Of a stretch of 64,000 nucleotides of DNA, positions 17,840 through 26,402 are shown piece by piece (position 1 is the stretch's first letter; each line of letters starts with the position of its first letter). The stretch comes from Mucilaginibacter rivuli. GTDB taxonomy: Bacteria > Bacteroidota > Bacteroidia > Sphingobacteriales > Sphingobacteriaceae. Below the pieces are notes generated by a model. It had not been told where the DNA came from, did no database searches, and saw only the letters and a list, made by a program, of their open reading frames with translations. The position numbers and the translations under genes were made by a program. The DNA lies in NCBI RefSeq assembly GCF_019391655.1, contig NZ_JAHXPQ010000004.1:434001-498000 (forward strand), read 5' to 3'.

Positions 17840-18475
17840 ATGATATTCCGGCTTGATGAACGCTTGATTTTTCCGAACCCGGCTTTGGCCGAAGATGACG
17901 GATTGCTGGCCGTTGGCGGCGATCTATCTCCCGAAAGGTTACAGTTAGCGTATCAAAACGGAATATTTCCGTGGTATAGTGATGATACCCCTGTTTTATG
18001 GTACTCGCCACACGAGCGCTTTGTCTTATATCCCGAAGAGTTACGGATCTCAAAAAGCATGAAACAGGTAATGCGTTCGGGCCAATTTAAAATAACATTT
18101 AACCGGAATTTTGCAGGCGTAATACAAGCCTGCGCCATTACAGAGCGCACCGACCAGGATGGCACATGGATAACCGGGGACATGCAGCAAGCCTATATCA
18201 AGCTGCATAAAATGGGGATGGCGCATTCGGTTGAGGCTTGGTTTAATGATGAATTGGTGGGTGGGCTATATGGTATTGAGGTGGGCACTGTTTTTTGTGG
18301 CGAAAGTATGTTTAGCCATAAAAGTAATGCATCAAAACTCGCGCTGATAAGCCTTTGCCAAACCGGAAAATACAGATTGATAGATTGCCAGGTACATACC
18401 GATCATCTCGCGTCGTTAGGCGCGAAGATGATCGGAAGGGATGAATACCTGTCAATGTTAAAAAGCGTTGAATAA
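17840..18475 (+). CDS. aat: Leucyl/phenylalanyl-tRNA--protein transferase Aat
   Basis: 211 residues. Adds Leu or Phe from tRNA to proteins with N-terminal Arg or Lys, marking them for ClpAP under the N-degron rule. Conserved motifs are FPNPALAEDDGLLAVGGDLS, NGIFPWYSDDTPVLWYSP, RTDQDGTWITGDMQQAY, HSVEAW, GGLYGIEVGTVFCGESMFS and LIDCQVHTDHLASLGA. The 3' end overlaps the convergent outer-membrane gene by 18 bp. Confidence 0.95.
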   Translation: MIFRLDERLIFPNPALAEDDGLLAVGGDLSPERLQLAYQNGIFPWYSDDTPVLWYSPHERFVLYPEELRISKSMKQVMRSGQFKITFNRNFAGVIQACAITERTDQDGTWITGDMQQAYIKLHKMGMAHSVEAWFNDELVGGLYGIEVGTVFCGESMFSHKSNASKLALISLCQTGKYRLIDCQVHTDHLASLGAKMIGRDEYLSMLKSVE

Positions 18476-19264
18476 ATTATGTTCAAGCCTGATGAGGTAT
18501 GTGGTGTTCGATGTCCGGCTCAGGTTACCGCTTAGTTGTGTTTGATAACTCAGATCTAATCGGGTGGTGCTGTTAAAAATGAATTGCACAGCTGGAGCAA
18601 TATCAATCAGGCTACCTTTGTTATCTAAACTTGATTTGCCTAAAAACTCCACATATAAATTCACGTTGGTTTGTTTGTAATCAGTATACGTTTTAGGCAG
18701 TAATAAATAACCTGCCGAAAAGCTATAATCTAACTGGTTGCGGCTTATTGCGGCCGGAACAGGGTTTGAAATATTATTTAAACTATGAACGGCATTTGCC
18801 GTTGCCGAAAGTGCCAGTTTATGCAATAGCTGTGTAACCACCAGGCCGCCCGAATAGCCGGAATTATCGCCCTGCAAATTTATAGAGTTATAACTAACCG
18901 GGTTGTTAATAAGGGATACACGCCCGGTGCCTGCAATACGAAAATGGGCCCGGGGCTGGTCCAGAGCTAAAAAGCGGTATTTGGCATAAATGCTCGCGCC
19001 CTCAAAATTTAAGGCTGGCTGGTAAAGCGATGAGGCATACAAATTAGCATGCACCATCAGGTTTTTTGAAAACCCAAACATTACTTCGGGATTTAACCTC
19101 AGGCCCGCGCGGTTATCTGCCAGGGGCTGCAACTCGGTGTTTAACCTTATACCAATGGCTTTTGTTGCCATATTGCTTGCGGGTTCGGTATTTACATATA
19201 GCTCCTGTGCATAAAGTTTACCCGATAATAGTATCAGGCAAACTAAAAATTTTATATACTTCAT
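18458..19264 (-). CDS. Putative outer-membrane beta-barrel protein of the copper-type cluster
   Basis: 268 residues with a Sec signal (MKYIKFLVCLILLSGKLYAQ) and alternating hydrophobic strands typical of a small outer-membrane barrel, ending in LIRLEHNLFNAF with aromatic residues near the C-terminus. I do not recognise a named family. It is the last gene of a five-gene minus-strand cluster with an HMA-type protein, a DUF3347 protein, a Met/His-rich outer-membrane protein and an HYC_CC_PP protein, so a role in metal handling at the outer membrane is inferred. It starts 5 bp after the HMA gene stop. Confidence 0.75.
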   Translation of the reverse strand: MKYIKFLVCLILLSGKLYAQELYVNTEPASNMATKAIGIRLNTELQPLADNRAGLRLNPEVMFGFSKNLMVHANLYASSLYQPALNFEGASIYAKYRFLALDQPRAHFRIAGTGRVSLINNPVSYNSINLQGDNSGYSGGLVVTQLLHKLALSATANAVHSLNNISNPVPAAISRNQLDYSFSAGYLLLPKTYTDYKQTNVNLYVEFLGKSSLDNKGSLIDIAPAVQFIFNSTTRLDLSYQTQLSGNLSRTSNTTYLIRLEHNLFNAF

Positions 19265-19269
19265 ATAAC

Positions 19270-19788
19270 TTACGATACGATAACATGGTAAACACGTTGT
19301 TTTTTGTCATTTATCCCCGATGTGTATGCCGGGTCTTTTACCTGCTGGGTGTATTTTTTGAAAGTAGCCGGGGAAACAAAATCTTTATCTACAATTTGTA
19401 GCCGTACGTCGCCATTTAATGTTTTGGCCGGAGGGGCAGCCAGTTGGTATATTGATCCATTATAAGTAAAACGTGAATCGGTAACTGCGGCGCCGTTAAA
19501 ATTATATACCGCGATAAGCGTACTTACCGAAAAGCCCGCCGCTTTTACTTTTTGCTTTATGGCATCAAGATTAACAGCTTTGTCTGCCTTAAACGTAATG
19601 TAAAATATGTTTTTGTTAAGGTCGGGTTTTATCTGACCTACAAAATCGAGTGTGTTTAGTGCCTTTTGTGTAGATAACGAACACATAGAGCAGGTTAGGC
19701 CGCTCACTTCTAATTCGGCTTTTATAAATTGTGCTTTTGCTTGCGCGATAGTGGCGACAAGGGCAAAAAATATGATGAAATTTTTCAT
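19270..19788 (-). CDS. Secreted heavy-metal-associated (HMA) domain protein
   Basis: 172 residues with a cleavable signal (MKNFIIFFALVATIAQAKAQ). The HMA fold follows, with the metal-binding pair C33 and C36 in SGLTCSMCSLS and a later KAAGFSVSTL strand. The C-terminal ~75 residues are not part of the HMA domain and I do not recognise them. Being exported, it probably binds copper or a similar soft metal in the periplasm rather than acting as a cytosolic chaperone. It lies between the outer-membrane protein and the DUF3347 gene. Confidence 0.85.
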   Translation of the reverse strand: MKNFIIFFALVATIAQAKAQFIKAELEVSGLTCSMCSLSTQKALNTLDFVGQIKPDLNKNIFYITFKADKAVNLDAIKQKVKAAGFSVSTLIAVYNFNGAAVTDSRFTYNGSIYQLAAPPAKTLNGDVRLQIVDKDFVSPATFKKYTQQVKDPAYTSGINDKKQRVYHVIVS

Positions 19789-19805
19789 GTTAATTTGGGA
19801 TAATG

Positions 19806-20315
19806 TTATTTGGTAACAGGTTTTAATGTTTCAGTTATTTTACCGCAATCGGCCATTTCTGCCCCGTAGTATGGGTTTTTAATGTCTTGGGTTTCGCTTA
19901 GCCAATATGCCTTTTTCATAGGGCAATACTGCTGATAAATGGTAGTGCTGTTAACCTTCAATGCCTTAACTACAGTGAACATATTGTTAGACAGGCTTGC
20001 AAAATGTTCGCGTTGGTGTCCAATGGCATTGGTTTCGCTAATGTGGCGGCTATCGAACTGTAATTTATCTGCATACTTTGCCCAGATAGTTTTTTGATCT
20101 TGCGACATTGCTTTAACAGGAAATCCGGCTATTACGGTATAAAGCACTTTAGCCTTAGCTTGGGTAGCATTTCCATCACCGGAGAACAGGGTGTTTTTCA
20201 CATCAAGATAGTCGCTGATAATTTTATTGATCGCGCTATTGGTATTTTGAGCTTTTACCTGGCTGAATTGTATTAATGTAATTATAGCCAGAAGAGTTAT
20301 TTTAAAGGTTTTCAT
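19806..20315 (-). CDS. DUF3347 domain secreted protein
   Basis: 169 residues with a signal peptide (MKTFKITLLAIITLIQFSQVKAQ). It carries the DUF3347 fold: a helical stretch (ISDYLDVKNTLFSGDGNATQAKA), REHFASLSNNMF, and the hallmark end YCPMKKAYWLSE...IKNPYYGAEMADCG. In CusB-like efflux adaptors the same domain appears with the Cys and Met residues able to bind copper. Here it is a stand-alone periplasmic protein in a metal-type cluster. Function in copper binding is inferred from family and context. Confidence 0.87.
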   Translation of the reverse strand: MKTFKITLLAIITLIQFSQVKAQNTNSAINKIISDYLDVKNTLFSGDGNATQAKAKVLYTVIAGFPVKAMSQDQKTIWAKYADKLQFDSRHISETNAIGHQREHFASLSNNMFTVVKALKVNSTTIYQQYCPMKKAYWLSETQDIKNPYYGAEMADCGKITETLKPVTK

Positions 20316-20340
20316 GTTTTTTTGATTTTATTATTGAATA

Positions 20341-21705
20341 TTACATTTTCATTAACCGGGGGTATATCCTGATAAATACCTCGCCACCTATGGGGTTTTT
20401 GCCGTAAAGGCTGTTCAACCGGTCGTCGACACTGTAATAAGTTAACTGTGCACCAATGGCGGTTTTAAACTGGCCGATATTGATGAGCGTTTTATTGAGC
20501 CCCAATGTAATGGCATTAACCGGGAAAGCAGTATGCCCGCCGTAAGGTAATGGGTTTAAATTTAGCTCTTCGGTTGATTTTTGAACAAATTCGTACCGGG
20601 TGTAAAAAGTAGCTGTTTTAATATTCAGATCGCCTTCCAGCAATACAGCGTGCTCTGCATTGTGGCCTTCAGATTTATTCATCCCCCAAACTGCCGATGC
20701 ATTAAAATACTTGCCATCGCCGAAAGGTAAAGCATAAATTGCAGATGCCGTGCTACGGTTGATATCCTCGGCCGGGTTAAGTGACTCAGGGCTTTTGATA
20801 AAGCCATGTGATACCTGCAGGGCCCAATTTTTTGACGGGTTAAAGTTTAACCTTGCGCTCCACGAATCAAAACGTGGCTTATCAAAATTGTAACGGTTCT
20901 CATCAGGCTCGCGGCCGGTAAAGGAGGATGCCTCTATCTTAAAATTATAAAACCGGTACCCAATGGTGGCTACACCAAAGGTAATATGTGTAGCATCGGC
21001 CCAATGGTGGCTGATGGGTGCATCGGGGTTAGAGAATGCCGATGGGCGGTGCATAAATGTTACAGGGCCCAAAGCAGGCTCTCCGGGGTAGCCTATATAA
21101 ATGCTGAGATCGCTGTTTTTAGATAGCGCGTAGGCATAGCTGGCCGAAAGTTCGTCGAACAGATCATGCGGGTGCTGGCGATCAACCAAAGGCAGGCCAT
21201 TCCAGCTTTCGCCGGATTGAAAAAGCAGCGGATAGCCGTAACCGCCCTCGGTCAACGGGTCGAGCGATATCATCATGTTAATGTGCAAAAGGCCGTTTGC
21301 CCCTAATTTATGTTGCGCCATACCCATAAACCAGTTTGGCGCGTCAAATTTTTCGCTACCGCGCGAACCGGAGTTTGATATATCCTGCCGGGTGTAACGC
21401 GCCGAAATATTGCCATGCAGCATATAACTCCAGCTTTTGCCCTGAAGCATAATGCCATTCATGGGCGAAGCATCGGGCAGCCAGCCGGTACCCGATCCGT
21501 CGCGGTTCATGAGTAGGTTAATGGATTGTGAGCTGGTCATGGTTTTCATATCCATGTGGTGCTCCATGTTCATGCCGTCCATATTCATATCACCCATATC
21601 CATGCCATGCATATCATGGTTTTTGGTGGTGTCTTTTTTTACTTTTTGCGCGTTGGTGATGGTAAATGCCATCAACAGCGCGAAAAGAAGAATTACTCTT
21701 TTCAT
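20341..21705 (-). CDS. Met/His-rich outer-membrane protein, likely copper-related
   Basis: 454 residues with a signal peptide (MKRVILLFALLMAFTITNAQ). Right after it comes a striking metal-binding segment of MD/MN/MH repeats (about residues 30-55, for example HDMHGMDMGDMNMDGMNM), followed by a long beta-barrel-like region with many aromatic strands and ending IRIYPRLMKM. Such Met/His-rich tails bind Cu(I)/Cu(II) in the periplasm. Neighbours (DUF3347, HMA, HYC_CC_PP) point the same way. Exact transport or sequestration role is unknown. Confidence 0.82.
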   Translation of the reverse strand: MKRVILLFALLMAFTITNAQKVKKDTTKNHDMHGMDMGDMNMDGMNMEHHMDMKTMTSSQSINLLMNRDGSGTGWLPDASPMNGIMLQGKSWSYMLHGNISARYTRQDISNSGSRGSEKFDAPNWFMGMAQHKLGANGLLHINMMISLDPLTEGGYGYPLLFQSGESWNGLPLVDRQHPHDLFDELSASYAYALSKNSDLSIYIGYPGEPALGPVTFMHRPSAFSNPDAPISHHWADATHITFGVATIGYRFYNFKIEASSFTGREPDENRYNFDKPRFDSWSARLNFNPSKNWALQVSHGFIKSPESLNPAEDINRSTASAIYALPFGDGKYFNASAVWGMNKSEGHNAEHAVLLEGDLNIKTATFYTRYEFVQKSTEELNLNPLPYGGHTAFPVNAITLGLNKTLINIGQFKTAIGAQLTYYSVDDRLNSLYGKNPIGGEVFIRIYPRLMKM

Positions 21706-21799
21706 TTTAATTGTTTTGAAAACTTAAAAAATTGATGGTAACCGTATTGAAAAATACGGTTATGAGAAAGCCTTAGCTCTCAAAAAATGGAAAGAGGGA

Positions 21800-22183
21800 T
21801 CAGATTCGGTAATTACCGAAAGTAAGGTACAAAGGGTTGGCAGCGGCATTGGGCGGCGCTTTGTTGGGGGCGTGTTTAACAATATCCCGGCAGGTAGCAA
21901 AAGCGTTGTATTGGATATGATAAACAACCGGCATTACCGCTGCGTATTGTGCGGTAAATGTGTGTGCTGTACTGTTTACATGTTTATCCTTTACAGCGAT
22001 GTTTACATGCTCTGTTTTGCAGCAAGGCTTATTAATGCGCATTTTGCCACCGGCGCAGGTTTGGGGCGCCCCGAACGATGCCGATGAAAATTGGCCAAAA
22101 CAGTAATGAAAGTTTACAGTAAAGCCTGTACTTACCGCAAGGTAAAATACAGCCATCCCATAAATTATCATTCTTTTTAACAT
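21800..22183 (-). CDS. HYC_CC_PP family protein
   Basis: 127 residues. After a hydrophobic N-terminal segment it has the three motifs that name this Bacteroidetes family: FHYCFG near residue 26, PCCKTEH near 54 and APPN near the C-terminus. Two more cysteines (QTCAGG, ATCRD) could join metal binding. Members commonly sit beside copper-resistance genes. The frame can start at 22183 or, perhaps more likely, at the ATG at 22171 (MIIYGMAVFYLAVS), because the -7 box lies only 4 nt before 22183. First gene of the minus-strand cluster. Confidence 0.82.
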   Translation of the reverse strand: MLKRMIIYGMAVFYLAVSTGFTVNFHYCFGQFSSASFGAPQTCAGGKMRINKPCCKTEHVNIAVKDKHVNSTAHTFTAQYAAVMPVVYHIQYNAFATCRDIVKHAPNKAPPNAAANPLYLTFGNYRI

Positions 22184-22187
22184 ATCA

Positions 22188-22195
22188 CAAATATA
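22188..22195 (-). promoter_or_regulatory. Predicted -7 box of the copper-type cluster
   Basis: Minus strand TATATTTG, an exact TAnnTTTG, 4 nt before the ATG at 22183. Transcription would begin at or next to that ATG, giving a leaderless message or a ~12-nt leader to the ATG at 22171. Confidence 0.5.
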
Positions 22196-22298
22196 GGGTT
22201 AAAACGTTTAAATAGTAAAAACATACTAATTATGATATTGGTCGGACACAATATGTTGATTGCGTGGCTGTAAGGCTGTTTTTTTCGACAATTAATCG

Positions 22299-22306
22299 TA
22301 ATTTTG
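22299..22306 (+). promoter_or_regulatory. Predicted -7 box of ilvE
   Basis: TAATTTTG matches TAnnTTTG; a T-run at 22279-22285 stands in the -33 region in place of TTG. The start of transcription would be near 22311, about 24 nt before the ATG. Confidence 0.5.
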
Positions 22307-22334
22307 TAGTTCATTATACTAAGCATTTACAATT

Positions 22335-23402
22335 ATGACTGAGACACTTGACATCAGCATCACTAAAAATCAAAACTCGCGTTTAACCACAACGGATTTT
22401 GATAATTTAACTTTTGGACATACTTTTTCAGATCACATGTTCGTCGCGGATTACGCGGATGGTGAGTGGAAGAATTTTCAAATTGTACCTTATGGCGATA
22501 TTAGCCTGAGCCCTGCAATTTCTTCGCTGCACTACGGACAATCGTTTTTTGAAGGTATTAAGGCCTATAAGCATGTCGATGGAAATGTCTCTGTGTTTCG
22601 CCCGAACAAAAATGCCGAGCGTTTTAATAAATCGGCGGAGCGTTTGTGTATGCCTACCTTGCCCGAAGATATTTTTATACAAAGCATATTAGCGCTGGTT
22701 GATGTGGATAGCGATTGGGTACCTACAAAACCGGGCCACTCTTTGTATATCCGCCCGTTTATGTTCGCTACTGATCCTTACCTTGGCGTTTCTCCATCAA
22801 AAACCTATAAGTACATGGTATTGACAGGCCCGGTTGGCCCTTACTTTACTAAACCGTTAAAGGTTAAAATTGAGACAGAGTTTTCGCGTGCTACCGAGGG
22901 TGGTTTTGGCTACGCCAAAGCAGCCGGAAATTATGGTGGTGCTATGTTGCCGGGTAAAATGGCTGTTGAACAAGGTTACGATCAATTGATCTGGACTGAC
23001 AGCAAGGAGCACGCTTATATGGAAGAATTAGGCGCTGCTAACGTAATGTTTTTATTGGATGGTAAATTGATAACGCCATCAACAGATAAAGGCACTATTT
23101 TAAAAGGCGTTACCCGCGATACAGTATTGACCCTTGCCCGTGATTGGGGCTACCCTGTTGAAGAGCGTCGTGTAAGCGTTGCCGAGGTATTAGAAGCCGC
23201 TAAAAACGGCACCCTTGAAGATGCTTTTGGTGCCGGTACTGCCGCTACCATTGCACCTATAGGCCAGATAGAACACGAAGGACAACTGTATACATTAAGT
23301 GACCCAGCCGAACGTGAGTTTAGCCAGAAAGTGCTTAAAACACTGAACGAGATACGCTATGGTGTAACAGCCGACCCGTATGGATGGAATTATATGGTGT
23401 AA
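22335..23402 (+). CDS. ilvE: Branched-chain amino acid aminotransferase IlvE
   Basis: 355 residues, fold-type IV PLP enzyme that interconverts Val, Leu and Ile with their 2-oxo acids. The PLP lysine is K195 in FGYAKAAGNYGG; also visible are LHYGQSFFEGIKAY, LYIRPFMFATDP, EELGAANVMF, GTILKGVTRDTVL and FGAGTAATIAPIG. Length and the SPSKTYKY insertion match the longer eukaryote-like BCAT group common in Bacteroidetes. It is a single gene with its own promoter and a strong terminator. Confidence 0.96.
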   Translation: MTETLDISITKNQNSRLTTTDFDNLTFGHTFSDHMFVADYADGEWKNFQIVPYGDISLSPAISSLHYGQSFFEGIKAYKHVDGNVSVFRPNKNAERFNKSAERLCMPTLPEDIFIQSILALVDVDSDWVPTKPGHSLYIRPFMFATDPYLGVSPSKTYKYMVLTGPVGPYFTKPLKVKIETEFSRATEGGFGYAKAAGNYGGAMLPGKMAVEQGYDQLIWTDSKEHAYMEELGAANVMFLLDGKLITPSTDKGTILKGVTRDTVLTLARDWGYPVEERRVSVAEVLEAAKNGTLEDAFGAGTAATIAPIGQIEHEGQLYTLSDPAEREFSQKVLKTLNEIRYGVTADPYGWNYMV

Positions 23403-23421
23403 TCAGCATTACACAGTTTTT

Positions 23422-23456
23422 AAAGAGCGATGAGTTTTAAACTCATCGCTCTTTTT
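23422..23456 (+). terminator. Intrinsic terminator after ilvE
   Basis: Perfect 16-bp stem (23422-23437 paired with 23439-23454; core GAGCGATGAG/CTCATCGCTC) with a minimal loop, followed by TTTTTGTTTT. Symmetry makes it usable on both strands. Confidence 0.9.
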
Positions 23457-23542
23457 GTTTTAGGGTAGTGTAAGTTTTCCAACATTTTACCAACCTATAA
23501 GGAAAAATGATATTAATGGATACATTAACCCAATAACTATAT

Positions 23543-24019
23543 ATGGATGAAGCCGAATTTTTAGCATTGATTAAGGATCACCAAAAGATCATTCATAAAG
23601 TTTGTCATTTATATCGTGACACGTGTGAAGATAGAGAGGACTTGTTTCAAGAGATCGTTTTCCAGCTATGGAAAGGGCGTGATACTTTTAAAGGCATGGC
23701 AAAAATAAGCACATGGATGTATCGGATTGCCTTGAACACGGCGGTCGCAACATTTCGTAAAAAAAAGCCTGAAATCGAATACGGTGTTATTTTACCGGAT
23801 TATCCCGAAGAGCTACAAAGTGACGAGCTGGCAATACGCCAGGAAGGGTTGTTTGCCGTATTGAAACAACTTGACGATAATGAAAAGGCAATTATAGCTC
23901 TGTATTTTGAGGAGCACAGCTATAAACAAATTGCCGAGATCATCGGAGTTAACGAAAGCTACATCGGTGTCAGGATCAACAGGATAAAAAATAAAATTCA
24001 AAAACTTATAATCAAATAA
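23543..24019 (+). CDS. ECF-type RNA polymerase sigma factor
   Basis: 158 residues. Sigma region 2 spans about residues 8-75 (DREDLFQEIVFQLWKG, STWMYRIALNTAV) and region 4 about 100-155 (LDDNEKAIIALYFEEHSYKQIAEIIGVNESYIGVRINRIK, a helix-turn-helix). No region 1 or 3, as in ECF factors. It directs RNA polymerase to a specific promoter set in response to an extracytoplasmic signal. The next gene, one base downstream, encodes a membrane protein that is the likely regulator of its activity. Confidence 0.92.
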   Translation: MDEAEFLALIKDHQKIIHKVCHLYRDTCEDREDLFQEIVFQLWKGRDTFKGMAKISTWMYRIALNTAVATFRKKKPEIEYGVILPDYPEELQSDELAIRQEGLFAVLKQLDDNEKAIIALYFEEHSYKQIAEIIGVNESYIGVRINRIKNKIQKLIIK

Positions 24020-24020
24020 T

Positions 24021-24563
24021 ATGGAACTCGATCAATTTAAATCCGAATGGAATAATATGGAAACCACAAAAAAAAGCATCGATGATTTGCAAACTATGCT
24101 ATTAGAAAACAAGCACCCGGTTTTAAAGGGGATCAGGAAACAACTCGTTATTGAGATTACCGGCTGGATTGTTTTCTTATTATGTTATTATACCATGTTC
24201 GATGGTTCTGGTAAACCGCTATTAGTTAATGCGTTGCTTATTGTTTCTGTTTTGCTGCCATTGGTACACAACCTTATGGGCTACCGGTTTGCAAAATATC
24301 TCATCAACGGGGCGTCAATTAAAGCATCGTTGGCAAATTATCTTGCCAAAGTAAAGATCTATGCTTTTGTATCAATTGCTGCACGGGTTATTTTCATAGT
24401 AGGGTTATTGTCGTTTTTCACCTATAATCTCAGTTTTAATTCGAACAGGTATATGGCGATAGCTATCATCGGCCTAACCTTTACCGTTCAGATGGTGTTT
24501 TTGAGCAGCATTTGGTTAAAACGAATAAAAAATCTCCAAAAAACATTTTTGGCTTTTAATTGA
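24021..24563 (+). CDS. Membrane protein paired with the ECF sigma factor
   Basis: 180 residues. The N-terminal ~45 residues are soluble (MELDQFKSEWNNMETTKKS), followed by about four membrane helices (around 47-62, 70-88, 112-132 and 145-165). Not a recognised anti-sigma fold, but the arrangement (short cytosolic N-terminus plus helices, 1 nt after a sigma gene) is what one sees for unclassified membrane anti-sigma factors in Bacteroidetes. Function is inferred from position only. Confidence 0.72.
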   Translation: MELDQFKSEWNNMETTKKSIDDLQTMLLENKHPVLKGIRKQLVIEITGWIVFLLCYYTMFDGSGKPLLVNALLIVSVLLPLVHNLMGYRFAKYLINGASIKASLANYLAKVKIYAFVSIAARVIFIVGLLSFFTYNLSFNSNRYMAIAIIGLTFTVQMVFLSSIWLKRIKNLQKTFLAFN

Positions 24564-24613
24564 TAGGGGTAGTATTTAAAAGATGAATAGATCATAGCCT
24601 AAGCCGATCAACA

Positions 24614-24643
24614 AAAAAGCCGCTACCTAAAAGATAGCGGCTT
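24614..24643 (-). terminator. Intrinsic terminator after pdhC
   Basis: Stem AAGCCGCTA / TAGCGGCTT (24617-24625 with 24635-24643). Read on the minus strand it ends in a TTTTTTG tract, stopping the pdhA-pdhC transcript. Confidence 0.8.
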
Positions 24644-24663
24644 CAATATGAATAAGCGAATGA

Positions 24664-26364
24664 TTAGAATAACAACCTAACCGGCTCTTCTAACAATGCT
24701 TTTAATGTATTTAAGAACGCAGCTGCCGATGCGCCATCAACTGTACGGTGATCGCAGCTTAGGGTAAGCTTCATCACATTACCGGGCACTACAGCACCAT
24801 TTTTAACAACCGGAACTTCCTGGATACCGCTAACGGCCAGAATACAAGAATCAGGTGGATTAATGATGGCGGTAAACTCGTCAACACCAAACATACCTAA
24901 GTTTGATATGGTAAAGGTTGAGCCTTCCCAATCAGTAGGTTGCAGTTTTTTAGATTTAGCTTTTGCAGCGAAGTCTTTTACCTCGGCACTGATGTGGCTT
25001 AATGATTTGCCATCGGCAAAACGCACAACAGGCACTAACAAACCATCTTCGATAGCAACGGCAACACCAATGTTAACGTGCTCGTTGTAACGGATCTTAT
25101 CGCCTAACCATGATGAATTGATCACCGGGTGTTGTTTCAGCGCGATAGCTGTAGCTTTCAAAACAAGATCGTTAAATGACACCTTGCTTGGCGCATACGC
25201 GTTGATTTTGTTACGTGCCTCAATAGCCGAGTCCATATCGATAGACATGGTTACGTAGAAGTGAGGCGCGGTAAACAAGCTTTCCGAAAGGCGTTTGGCA
25301 ATAACCTTACGCATTTGCGAAACCGGTTTCTCGGTATATTTTTCGGTACCTGTAAATTCAGGGATGACAACCTTCGGTGCTTCTTTTGCCGGAGCTGCAG
25401 TAGTTGTAGCGGCTGGTGCAGTAGTTGTAGCGGCTGGTGCAGCAGCAGTGGTCGGAGCGGCGGCTGGTTTAGCGGCGCCCGGCACAAATGCTTCAACGTC
25501 TTTTTTAACAATGCGGCCACCTTCGGCGCTGCCTTTTAGTTCGGTAAGGCTGATGCCTTTGTCTTTAGCAATTTTACGCGCTAAAGGAGATGCTTTTACA
25601 CGGCTGTCATCATCATTAGCGGTAGTTGCAGGAGCAGCGGCAGTTTCTGCAACAGGAGCTTCGGTTTCGGCGGCGGCAGGTGCAGCAGCAGGTGTTGCGC
25701 CACCATCTTGTAATAAAGGGGTGATGTCGGTACCTTCTTTACCTACAATGGCTATGATGCCATTTACAGGAGCAGCTTTACCTTCTTCAACACCTATATA
25801 TAATAACGTACCGGCTTCGTAACCAACAACCTCCATAGTAGCTTTATCGGTTGCCACATCGGCTAACGAATCGTCGCTTTTTACTTTATCACCTACTTTG
25901 AAGTTCCATTTTTCAATGAGGCCTTCAGTCATTGTATCGCTAAGGGCCGGCATACGGATAACCGTTGCTGGTATCTTTGAAAGATCAACCTTTGGAGCGG
26001 CAGCAGCGGCAGGCTTTTCAGCAGCCGGAGCGTCAGCTTTTTTATCGGCAGCAGGTGCCGCCGCAGCTTCTGCTTTTGGAGCAGCAGCACCACCTTCGGC
26101 AGCTAAAGCAGCTTTGTAGTCTTCGCCTTCTTTACCTAAAACGGCAATAACAGTATCAACCGGAACGGCTTTGCCTTCTTCAACACCTATATATAATAAG
26201 GTGCCATCCTGAAACGATTCAAAGTCCATTGTGGCTTTGTCTGTTTCTATCTCGGCCATTACATCGCCTGATTTTATCTTATCGCCCACTTTTTTATGCC
26301 ATTTAGCCAATACCCCTTCGGTCATGGTATCGCTCATTTTAGGCATTTTAACTACTTCAGCCAT
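24664..26364 (-). CDS. pdhC: Pyruvate dehydrogenase E2, dihydrolipoamide acetyltransferase
   Basis: 566 residues, E2 core of pyruvate dehydrogenase. Order: two lipoyl domains (about 1-80 and 135-215, each with ETDKATM or ATDKATM holding the lipoylated lysine), Ala/Pro-rich linkers, an E3/E1-binding domain (about 258-295, RVKASPLARKIAKDKG), and the catalytic domain (about 340-566) with the active-site histidine in SCDHRTVDGA. Both lipoyl domains share a run of identical DNA (see findings). It follows pdhA by 38 bp; E1 beta is not encoded nearby. Confidence 0.96.
   Translation of the reverse strand: MAEVVKMPKMSDTMTEGVLAKWHKKVGDKIKSGDVMAEIETDKATMDFESFQDGTLLYIGVEEGKAVPVDTVIAVLGKEGEDYKAALAAEGGAAAPKAEAAAAPAADKKADAPAAEKPAAAAAPKVDLSKIPATVIRMPALSDTMTEGLIEKWNFKVGDKVKSDDSLADVATDKATMEVVGYEAGTLLYIGVEEGKAAPVNGIIAIVGKEGTDITPLLQDGGATPAAAPAAAETEAPVAETAAAPATTANDDDSRVKASPLARKIAKDKGISLTELKGSAEGGRIVKKDVEAFVPGAAKPAAAPTTAAAPAATTTAPAATTTAAPAKEAPKVVIPEFTGTEKYTEKPVSQMRKVIAKRLSESLFTAPHFYVTMSIDMDSAIEARNKINAYAPSKVSFNDLVLKATAIALKQHPVINSSWLGDKIRYNEHVNIGVAVAIEDGLLVPVVRFADGKSLSHISAEVKDFAAKAKSKKLQPTDWEGSTFTISNLGMFGVDEFTAIINPPDSCILAVSGIQEVPVVKNGAVVPGNVMKLTLSCDHRTVDGASAAAFLNTLKALLEEPVRLLF
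25397..25438. repeat. Tandem 21-bp repeat in the pdhC linker
   Basis: Two perfect head-to-tail copies of a 21-bp unit (GCAGTAGTTGTAGCGGCTGG plus T), each adding seven residues of Ala/Pro/Thr linker between the peripheral and catalytic domains of E2. Copy number changes would alter linker length in frame. Confidence 0.7.
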
Positions 26365-26402
26365 GTTTTATTCGATGAATAGTTTGAATTATATTTTAGT
26401 AA

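Noticed and set aside
25261..26150. Long Ala- and Cys-rich open frames opposite pdhC (up to 175 codons)
   Set aside because: They are shadows of the Ala/Pro linker and lipoyl codons of pdhC, with low-complexity translations and no family motifs.
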